From the NCBI GenBank assembly GCA_033980235.1, contig CM067072.1, positions 20,773,047-20,837,046 of the forward strand: a DNA stretch of 64,000 nucleotides. Direction: 5' to 3'. The stretch's first letter is position 1. Each line of letters starts with the position of its first letter. A program made the translations under genes and the position numbers. Source of the DNA: Diadema setosum. Lineage: Eukaryota > Echinodermata > Echinoidea > Diadematoida > Diadematidae. Below, one piece after another: positions 61,032 to 64,000 of this stretch. The notes below the pieces were generated by a model, which saw only the letters and a list, made by a program, of their open reading frames with translations, was not told the origin of the DNA and did not search any database.

Positions 61032-63184
61032 TTTTTTTTTTGCATTTCAACCTGACCATTGACCATTGATCTCTGACCTCATGACCCAAAACTTCCCAAG
61101 AGAATCTCTGTCAGGCAATTCATGAGTATGTATCAACTTTCATGAAGATAGTTAACAAGCTGAGATATGAAGAATTAACAAAAAAAAACTTTTAGCATTT
61201 AAACTTGACTTTTCACCTTTGACCTTTGTCTTATGCCATAAAATTTCTCTGGAGAATCTTTACCTGGTAATACATAGAAATATATTCATTAAGTTTCATG
61301 AAAATACCTCAGGCGTTGTAGACATATGTGGGGGGGGGGGGGCACTGAAGTTAAAGAAACTTTAGACCTTTGAACCTCTGCGTGTAGGCCTGAAAATTGA
61401 TACGTAGCTTCATCCACTTATATGATGCCACATGCATACACCAAGTTTCATTTGGATATCTCTAACCGTATTTAGGTTACAATGTTCACACAATTAATTT
61501 TGGATACGACAGAAAGATGGACAACCCCAAAACATAATAACTCTAATGACACTTTGTGGCTGATGCCAAAAACAGGGATTCAAGCAAATTTGCCTCCCAC
61601 TACTAAAAGCAAAGCACAGTAAGGGCCTAGGCCCATATTTCTAAAAAAAAAGACCCCCCCCCAAAAAAAAACAAAAACAACAACAACAACAAGCTTTCTA
61701 CAAAGATTAAACCTTTACTATCTAGCTAATTGGCATGGAATTGTTTGGAGGGCTCACATGCTATGATGTTCTTCAAGCGATTCTTGGACTTGTTCTGTTC
61801 CTTTGATGCTACATACCATGGGTGAAGCTGGCTGCTTTTCAGCATCTAAACAATAAGAAAAAAACAAACAGTAGTGCAATAACATTCATAATCTGTGTTT
61901 TTAAAGCTACGCATTTCTACTCCAACAGAATATAATTATGTAACCCTGCATCACAAAACAAACATAAAGTCGCCAGACATGGATTTTTAGTTGAGGATAG
62001 ATTCTTAAAGAACAGACTCTAAGCTTTAAAATGATGTGTAACTCATATCAAATGGACTCTCCTAACCAATCGAACTACTAGAAAGAAAGTGCACATTCTG
62101 CGAAAGTGTAAACTGAGAAAAGAGGCTCTGAAGCACAGGGTCTGTGCAATGAAAGGGACAAAACACAGGATGTAAACCATAGGAGCAACAACAATGAAGA
62201 GATTATCAGATTAAGCTGAAATTGAGCATGTTTTATTAGCACACGATATCCATGATTAATGTCAACTTTCAAAGCAGTAGAGTTATCCTTTCAAAAGTTA
62301 TTAGACTTGAAAATGAAGAGTGTGTAGAGGATTTCAAGAGATGGACAGGGGACACTAAGACATACCTGATCATCTCCCCAAAAAATGGGTTGCAGAAAAA
62401 CTGCTGAAAACACACTTTCCCATTCATGTTATGATCCCAAACTACAGAATAATGTAGAAGAAGGATAGCTCTTTCAGAAAATATGAAAAACTAAAAATTT
62501 ACTCGGTTGACCCACTTCACCTTTTTTTGAGTCCTCACGTAAAATCAAGGGGTGTGACTTTTTGTTCATTTTGTGATGCACGGTCACATATATATGTTAT
62601 TACACACACATACATAGACGAACTCATCATTTGTATTGTACATACAACGCTTCACAGTTTGGCTGATTCTTGAATCTGTATGCAGATAATGACTTCATCT
62701 GGAGGATGCATAAAAGAACATTGTATACTGGTTAGAAAATAGGCGCACACAGAGATAATATTTACATGATATTCCTTGATGAGTCCATTTCCTTTCTCCG
62801 CCTTCTTGTTCTTAATGTATGCCTGGAGCTCATAGATGGGGATACAACTTGGAGCTGCAACATCCTGGTAGACAACCCCCTTGTTACTTTCCTCCATCTC
62901 TTGTTCATTTAGGTTGTCATGACTACCACTCCATTCCTTGCTCCCACTGAGGGAGTCAAGCCCCTTCGAGGCACCTGTCCCTCTGTCCCCACCCCCATCC
63001 TTCTGATCCTTCTGGTGGTTGGGGTAATGCTTGGGATTCGGTAAGGTCTTGTGTTTGGAGTCAGAGATGACTGCAGTGCGTTCAATGACTGCAATAGCTT
63101 CTACACCTTCATACAGATGCTCATCTGGCTCATTCCTTGCAGCATTTACATACACAACATGTGGGCTTTGCTCGTCTGCAGAAT
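41177..63184 (-). CDS. Receptor-type protein tyrosine phosphatase, cytoplasmic half (17 exons)
   Basis: Seventeen exons join in one frame (2156 coding bases, 718 residues counting a first codon split with an upstream exon): 63184-62766, 61845-61758, 59284-59208, 57780-57744, 57171-57074, 56491-56369, 55770-55729, 55617-55448, 53769-53634, 51149-50997, 50639-50540, 49921-49845, 48379-48245, 45229-45104, 44447-44299, 42763-42628, 41266-41177. Product: juxtamembrane region, PTP domain D1 ([13 protein letters not shown] and QTQDQY all present), PTP-like D2 (WPD lost, HCINGVGRSG kept), 15-residue tail ending YMNVGTS. It dephosphorylates phosphotyrosine at the plasma membrane by family inference. 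D2 and the D1-D2 linker most resemble the MAM-containing R2B group (PTPRM/K/T/U). Transmembrane and ectodomain exons are outside the window, so the subtype is not proved. Introns are 111 bp to about 3.2 kb and repeat-rich. Confidence 0.92.
41361..41402. repeat. T homopolymer of 42 bases
   Basis: Uninterrupted T on the plus strand (A-run in the sense of the host gene's transcript). It lies in PTP intron 16, about 95 bases from the last exon. Confidence 0.95.
42165..42266 (+). pseudogene. Short ORF resembling the N-terminus of Crypton/KIAA1958-like proteins
   Basis: ATG at 42165 opens 33 codons: [19 protein letters not shown], then VSTTPKN, ending at TAA. Start peptides of the form MAxxRRF, then S-x-E-E-I, then a Lys/Thr/Asn stretch, are typical of the DUF3504/KIAA1958-like (Crypton-derived) proteins scattered through marine genomes. 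Only this fragment is present. It may be a first exon of a deleted element, antisense inside the phosphatase intron. Chance remains possible for so short a frame. Confidence 0.3.
42271..42407. repeat. Long hairpin with 61-base arms
   Basis: Left arm 42271-42331 (GTTACCCCCTGCTGTTCA onward) is the inverse of right arm 42347-42407 (ending AACAAGCAGTGGGTAAC), with a 15-base loop. Shared inner words are CGAAATAC, AAATATCTACGGTC and GGTGCCATATTCCAT. Mismatches are few. Confidence 0.9.
42628..42763 (-). CDS. PTP exon 16: D2 signature loop
   Basis: Begins in the middle of the D2 active-site loop. Joined to exon 15 it reads [16 protein letters not shown]. Then [20 protein letters not shown] leads to the D2 counterpart of the Q-loop. 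The Cys and Arg of HCx5R are kept; NxG at the third and fifth loop positions is usual in R2B D2 domains. The donor is CTT|GTAAGT. Confidence 0.95.
42764..44298 (-). other. PTP intron 15
   Basis: Contains a G-run (43123-43139), a CT/TA microsatellite (43791-43875) and a T/G run (44099-44128). No exon is seen. Confidence 0.6.
43791..43875. repeat. CT then TA microsatellite
   Basis: About 33 CT units with two GT interruptions, running directly into about 9 TA units. Confidence 0.95.
44299..44447 (-). CDS. PTP exon 15: D2 region carrying the lost WPD loop
   Basis: Forty-nine codons plus two bases. [19 protein letters not shown] sits where an active domain has QFxxxxWPDxGVP. Here Pro-Asp is replaced by Ser-Ala, so the general acid is missing. 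The exon ends ...TSGPVIVHC at the base of the signature loop. Splice sites are CAACCAG| and CAT|GTGAGT. Confidence 0.95.
44448..45103 (-). other. PTP intron 14 with CA microsatellite
   Basis: A CA repeat occupies 44949-44998. Otherwise AT-rich and featureless. Confidence 0.7.
44949..44998. repeat. CA microsatellite
   Basis: About 24 CA units, one CG variant. Confidence 0.95.
45104..45229 (-). CDS. PTP exon 14: D2 middle
   Basis: Forty-two codons, [20 protein letters not shown] onward, ending TVSSKGE. CxQYWP is conserved after the first D2 strand block. The acceptor is TTCTCCTCCAG. The donor GAG|GTTTGT is weak beyond the GT. Without the intron the frame would not continue into the D2 core, so the donor is accepted. 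Confidence 0.9.
45370..45620 (+). mobile_element. LINE reverse-transcriptase fragment in PTP intron 13
   Basis: The plus-strand translation gives [20 protein letters not shown], then KLILFGSK. After a frameshift it gives [20 protein letters not shown]. This is the standard block that follows the catalytic YxDD of CR1/L2/Jockey-type LINEs (WMxxNxLxLNxxKTxxLLFGS ... LGVxFDS). It is frameshifted, truncated and antisense to the host gene. Confidence 0.75.
45605..47470. mobile_element. ATTCAAAT-rich composite element in PTP intron 13
   Basis: From 45605 to 45850, CATTCAAATTC-like words occur about seven times (preceded by GT or G). From 47175 to 47465 the inverse word GAATTTGAATGCAC and variants occur about nine times. 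The two arrays are in opposite orientation and bracket a middle part that includes a GTGTTAA-rich array (46590-46840). No protein is recognised. Inverted arrays of a short word suggest a foldback or subterminal-repeat DNA element, but I could not define exact ends. Confidence 0.5.
46590..46840. repeat. GTGTTAA / ACACCA degenerate array
   Basis: Repeated words such as GGTGTAACATTTAACA, GGTGTTACATCTAACAC, GGTGTTAATTCAACA, GGTGTTGATTTGA and GGTGTTAATGTCAA occur at irregular spacing of about 20-60 bases. An open frame across part of it (46475-46783) follows from composition and is not a gene. Confidence 0.5.
47471..48244 (-). other. PTP intron 13, exon-proximal part
   Basis: AT-rich with A-runs and an AAT-like patch near 47975-47992. 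No other feature is seen. Confidence 0.5.
48245..48379 (-). CDS. PTP exon 13: D2 [11 protein letters not shown] block
   Basis: Forty-five codons: [20 protein letters not shown], then [25 protein letters not shown]. This is the highly conserved xVTQxPxxxTxxDFWRxV segment of PTP domains. The acceptor is TTTTTTTCCAG; the donor is GAG|GTAAGT. Confidence 0.97.
48380..49844 (-). other. PTP intron 12 with a MITE
   Basis: Contains the 172-bp MITE at 49292-49463 (separate entry). Otherwise no feature. Confidence 0.6.
49292..49463. mobile_element. PIF/Harbinger-like MITE
   Basis: The 27-base ends are inverted with two mismatches: GGCCCGAATTCTCAAAGGTG on the left against GGTCCGAATTCTCAAAGCTG read inward from the right. 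Flanking TAT on both sides (49289-49291, 49464-49466) could be a 3-bp target duplication, as in PIF/Harbinger elements. The interior contains ATTCCGCGGAATAGTTATTCC palindromes. Confidence 0.75.
49845..49921 (-). CDS. PTP exon 12: D2 NYINA block
   Basis: Joined with the last base of exon 11 it reads [20 protein letters not shown], then NASFMN. DYINA is the conserved strand of PTP domains. The acceptor is TGTACATTAAG; the donor is AAT|GTGAGT. Confidence 0.93.
49922..50539 (-). other. PTP intron 11
   Basis: AT-rich, with A/T homopolymers near 50070-50090. Nothing else is seen. Confidence 0.6.
50540..50639 (-). CDS. PTP exon 11: start of D2
   Basis: Thirty-three codons plus one base: [20 protein letters not shown], then [22 protein letters not shown] is the D2 counterpart of the D1 KNRY segment. 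Strong splice sites: TTTCTTTTTCAG and CAT|GTGAGT. Confidence 0.93.
50640..50996 (-). other. PTP intron 10
   Basis: 357 bases, AT-rich. The GTGAGA donor is followed by unremarkable sequence. Confidence 0.7.
50997..51149 (-). CDS. PTP exon 10: D1 end and D1-D2 linker
   Basis: Fifty-one codons: [20 protein letters not shown], then [20 protein letters not shown] and [11 protein letters not shown]. The DQYxFIxxAxLE segment closes D1, including the second Gln of the Q-loop. The following Lys-rich stretch matches the R2B linker pattern of a helix ending near a LNxxDPxT motif. Confidence 0.95.
51150..53633 (-). other. PTP intron 9 (GC-AG) with ATTCAAAT-rich patch
   Basis: Starts with the dinucleotide GC (53632-53633) and ends AG at 51150-51151. 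At 52200-52460 it holds a third patch of the CATTCAAATTC / GAATTTGAATG words seen in intron 13, here in mixed orientation and close to a run of A (52135-52154). No other exon. Confidence 0.6.
53634..53769 (-). CDS. PTP exon 9: D1 signature loop and Q-loop
   Basis: Starts inside the active-site loop. Joined to exon 8 it reads [20 protein letters not shown], then [20 protein letters not shown] and NRIEMIQTQ. Catalytic Cys, Arg and the QTxxQY Q-loop are all present. The donor is CAG|GCAAGA, a GC donor with otherwise perfect consensus. Any nearby GT would break the frame to exon 10. Confidence 0.95.
53770..55447 (-). other. PTP intron 8 with large MITE
   Basis: Contains the 54233-54849 element (separate entry) and A/T-runs. 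No exon. Confidence 0.65.
54233..54849. mobile_element. MITE with long inverted ends
   Basis: The left 120 bases (GTTAAAGGTGAATTCCAGTC, CAAATATGATTTAGTCTGAT, AAG...) are the inverse of the right 120 (ending CTTTATATTTGGACTGGATT, TCGTCTTTAAG). Similarity is about 75-80 percent by eye. About 617 bp, with no coding potential. Confidence 0.8.
55448..55617 (-). CDS. PTP exon 8: D1 WPD loop
   Basis: Fifty-six codons plus two bases: [20 protein letters not shown], then [20 protein letters not shown] and ...ARPMLVHC. The WPD general acid Asp is at 55563-55561. The exon ends at the catalytic Cys codon plus two bases of Ser. The acceptor AAGCAG is preceded by a T-rich tract made of TTTA/TTCA microsatellite. 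Confidence 0.96.
55618..55728 (-). repeat. PTP intron 7: 111 bp, almost entirely microsatellite
   Basis: Between GTATGT and AAGCAG the intron is an imperfect AAAT/AATG (plus strand) tetranucleotide array, at about 55626-55718. On the transcribed strand this is a TTTA/TTCA tract that serves as branch/pyrimidine region. Confidence 0.85.
55729..55770 (-). CDS. PTP exon 7: 42-bp in-frame exon
   Basis: Fourteen codons, [14 protein letters not shown], phase 0 at both ends, between AATCTCCCAAAG and ACC|GTATGT. It inserts into D1 between IRELVVKQ and [15 protein letters not shown]. Related phosphatases have no comparable residues in this loop before the WPD strand. It could be skipped without frame loss, so it is a candidate alternative exon. 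Its reality rests on good splice sites and an open frame, not on homology. Confidence 0.65.
55771..56368 (-). other. PTP intron 6
   Basis: AT-rich, no feature apart from a G-rich patch near 56155-56182. Confidence 0.6.
56369..56491 (-). CDS. PTP exon 6: D1 CxxYWP block
   Basis: Forty-one codons: [20 protein letters not shown], then [21 protein letters not shown]. CxxYWP and the following strands up to the YxxRxxxV segment are typical. Acceptor TTTTTCATGTAG, donor CAG|GTAAGG. Confidence 0.96.
56492..57073 (-). other. PTP intron 5
   Basis: Contains an A/C-rich simple repeat (AAAAAC units, about 56775-56832). The lysine/asparagine-rich open frame over it is composition only. Confidence 0.6.
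57074..57171 (-). CDS. PTP exon 5: D1 DFWRMIWQ block
   Basis: With the last base of exon 4: [20 protein letters not shown], then [13 protein letters not shown]. Textbook PTP motif [22 protein letters not shown]. The donor is AAG|GTCGGT. Confidence 0.97.
57172..57743 (-). other. PTP intron 4 with an 80-bp tandem duplication
   Basis: Two adjacent units (about 57255-57334 and 57336-57412) share TTTTGATTTTA-AATAATATAA, CTATAGAACAGTT, AATATTCAA-ATGATATTAAA and GGGGAATGCATTTTT, with about 90 percent identity by eye. Confidence 0.7.
57744..57780 (-). CDS. PTP exon 4: 37-bp exon, FIASQG strand
   Basis: Twelve codons plus one base, [12 protein letters not shown](G). It continues NANYVN of exon 3 and leads into [11 protein letters not shown] of exon 5, matching the conserved xxxYIATQGP strand. 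Acceptor CTTTGAACAG; donor G|GTAAGA. Confidence 0.95.
58030..58870. repeat. Tandem array with TTGACCTTTGACC words, period about 150 bp
   Basis: The word (T)TGACCTTTGACC or a variant occurs near 58172, 58320, 58468 and 58625, about 150 bases apart. Each is followed by phrases such as CCATGACCC, then AAAACTTTCTC, AGAATC and a CATTTTAAAGATATGG-like stretch. The last unit ends in a GGATGGGTGGAAAGGATG patch and CACTTCATGGCGG. The same structure occurs at 60760-61560, so this is a dispersed family. TGACCTTTGACC matches a DR1 nuclear-receptor half-site pair on paper. Confidence 0.7.
58953..59056. repeat. TA microsatellite
   Basis: Near-continuous TA repeats with a few interruptions; self-complementary and likely to extrude as a hairpin. 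Tyr/Ile peptides read from it are artefacts. Confidence 0.95.
59208..59284 (-). CDS. PTP exon 3: DHSRV / DYxNANYV block of D1
   Basis: With the last base of exon 2: [20 protein letters not shown], then NANYVN. DHSRVxL and DYINANYI are core PTP motifs; here Ile is Tyr in DYYNANYV. Acceptor TTCTTGGGCAG; donor AAT|GTGAGT. Confidence 0.97.
59285..61757 (-). other. PTP intron 2
   Basis: Contains the second DR1-like array (60760-61560), a CT repeat with T-run (60989-61041), a 12-G run (61331-61342) and an AAC/A-run (61645-61690). No exon. Confidence 0.6.
60760..61560. repeat. Second TTGACCTTTGACC-type array
   Basis: Variants at about 60832 (TGGACTTTTCACTCC), 61051 (TGACCATTGACCATTGA), 61204 (TTGACTTTTCACCTTTGACC) and 61365 (AGACCTTTGAACCTC), spaced about 155-215 bases. 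It ends with AAGATGGACAACCCCAAAAC, then ACTTTGTGGCTGATG. It shares its plan and terminal region with the 58.0-58.9 kb array. Confidence 0.65.
61758..61845 (-). CDS. PTP exon 2: start of D1 with KNRL
   Basis: Twenty-nine codons plus one base: [20 protein letters not shown], then KNRLKNIIA. KNRxxNIIAYDHSRV is the phosphotyrosine-recognition segment; the Tyr of KNRY is Leu here (codon TTG, 61776-61774). Acceptor ATTGTTTAG; donor CAT|GTGAGC. Confidence 0.95.
61846..62765 (-). other. PTP intron 1 of the window
   Basis: No additional exon or recognised repeat. Contains unremarkable AT-rich sequence. Confidence 0.6.
62766..63184 (-). CDS. PTP juxtamembrane exon
   Basis: About 140 codons; the first codon is split with an upstream exon not in the window. 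Polar, unstructured region: [20 protein letters not shown], ...[17 protein letters not shown], a Lys/His/Pro stretch, a Gly/Ser-rich stretch, ...[20 protein letters not shown], then [18 protein letters not shown]. The last part is the helix that precedes PTP domain 1. Tyrosine motifs include YVNA (63152-63141), YEGV and YQDV. Two nested acceptors (edges 63184 or 63175) keep the frame, so a three-residue variant is possible. The donor CAT|GTAAAT is fair. Confidence 0.88.
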
Positions 63185-64000
63185 CTGTATTTAATGAATG
63201 AAGACAGAAGAGCAACAGGAGCACTGAATACACATTAGAAGGATACACATCACAATAGTAACCCCCCTCCACAAAGACATAGACATAATACAAGAAAAGA
63301 AAAGAGGTTTTTTATAATAGTTACAATTCAAAATCAGAATAAGGAGATCATCAGCTGACATATGATTATGTGTAAGAATGGGATGTTCCCAACTAATCAG
63401 AATAAACGATGGAATAGTAAACACATAGGAATGCCAATTTTGAGAAAATCGGTTGTGGATCAAAGTCCAAAATAGATCTGCAGTCATTGCAAGTCATTTA
63501 TCTTCAAGGTTTGTCCTTACATTTCATTTCATTTCAATGTATTTTCATATTTCTCAGATATAGTACAATAAAGAATCTAAAAACGAACATTATACAGAAA
63601 CATAAATTAGATGAAACTTCACCGGAATGTACAAAAGTGTGTCTCGGTATAATCACAAGGTCTGTATACATGAGAGTTGAACTAAGGTCATAATGCGAGA
63701 AATATGATGGGGCCTGCGTAAAAGCAAGCTTGTACAGCCGCAGGTCCCGTGATAAATCAGATTAGGGGAACTATGAAATACAAATATCTTTTTAGACCAT
63801 ACTATAACTGTAGAACCGATTAAAACAAACATAAAATCCGCTCAAATAAATGTTACTAAATATGATAAAAATAAATTTTATTAACAAAATATTTTAAAAG
63901 TACAAGGCTAGAAACAGAATTTTTACTATGGGGAGGGGGTCTGTACCCTCAGATTTATGGCTTGTTAAACAAAAGAAAACAATAGGAATAAATAGACCAT
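63185..64000. other. Right-edge non-coding stretch, intron of the phosphatase gene
   Basis: Upstream of the juxtamembrane exon on the minus strand. I find no hydrophobic segment of about 20 residues with basic flank between splice sites, so the transmembrane exon lies beyond the window. A G-rich patch is at 63930-63938. Confidence 0.5.

Noticed and set aside
63191..63487. Possible transmembrane exon of the phosphatase
   Set aside because: Hydrophobic in places, but there is no acceptor/donor pair in phase with the juxtamembrane exon and no clean 20-residue helix followed by basic residues.

Overview
This is animal nuclear DNA, AT-rich and intron-rich, packed with transposon remnants, microsatellites and long G/C homopolymers. 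Gene structure (GT-AG introns, a 17-exon receptor tyrosine phosphatase tail, a single-intron class A GPCR with divergent motifs) together with the repeat families suggests a marine invertebrate deuterostome. An echinoderm, most likely a sea urchin, is my best guess, but this comes from recognised families and not from a database match.

Three protein-coding loci can be supported. (1) On the minus strand, the first coding exon (5409-5541) of a TRIC/TMEM38 trimeric intracellular cation channel. The rest of this gene must lie to the left, in part or wholly outside the window, and a non-coding 5' exon may lie near 12.3-12.5 kb. (2) On the plus strand, a complete two-exon rhodopsin-class GPCR (30119-30343 and 32096-32833; 320 residues) that lacks the DRY motif and both cysteines of the usual extracellular disulfide. 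(3) On the minus strand, the cytoplasmic half of a receptor-type protein tyrosine phosphatase (41177-63184, 17 exons, about 718 residues). It comprises a juxtamembrane region, catalytic domain D1, pseudo-phosphatase-like D2 and a short tail, and most resembles the R2B group (PTPRM/K/T/U). All 17 exons join in one open frame. Its transmembrane and extracellular exons lie to the right of the window.

Layout. 1-5.4 kb: degenerate tandem repeats, a foldback element built on CAAGCAATTGCTTG palindromes, a palindromic MITE. 5.4-5.7 kb: TRIC exon. 5.9-8.7 kb: a DNA transposon with 19-bp inverted ends, a 4-bp target duplication and nine identical GTAACGTCAGTTAC motifs. 9-30 kb: gene-poor, with clusters of a CCCTCCCACG-type repeat module, long G-runs, hairpins of a GGTTCGTGGGACC family, a 545-bp tandem duplication carrying an exon-like segment, a tRNA-derived SINE piece, a LINE reverse-transcriptase remnant and a perfect 73-bp palindrome. 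30.1-32.8 kb: GPCR. 33.1-33.9 kb: truncated LINE flanked by an unusually long (about 147 bp) direct duplication. 34-41 kb: no gene seen. 41.2-63.2 kb: phosphatase gene, with introns full of MITEs, LINE pieces, ATTCAAAT-rich arrays, DR1-like TTGACCTTTGACC arrays and microsatellites.

The three genes have no evident shared pathway. The most unusual observations are the 5.9-8.7 kb transposon, the AAGCAATTGCTT foldback, the long duplication around the LINE, and sequence-level oddities of the phosphatase: KNRL in place of KNRY in D1, an in-frame 42-bp exon next to a microsatellite-filled 111-bp intron, a GC-AG intron, and a C-terminal YMNV motif.
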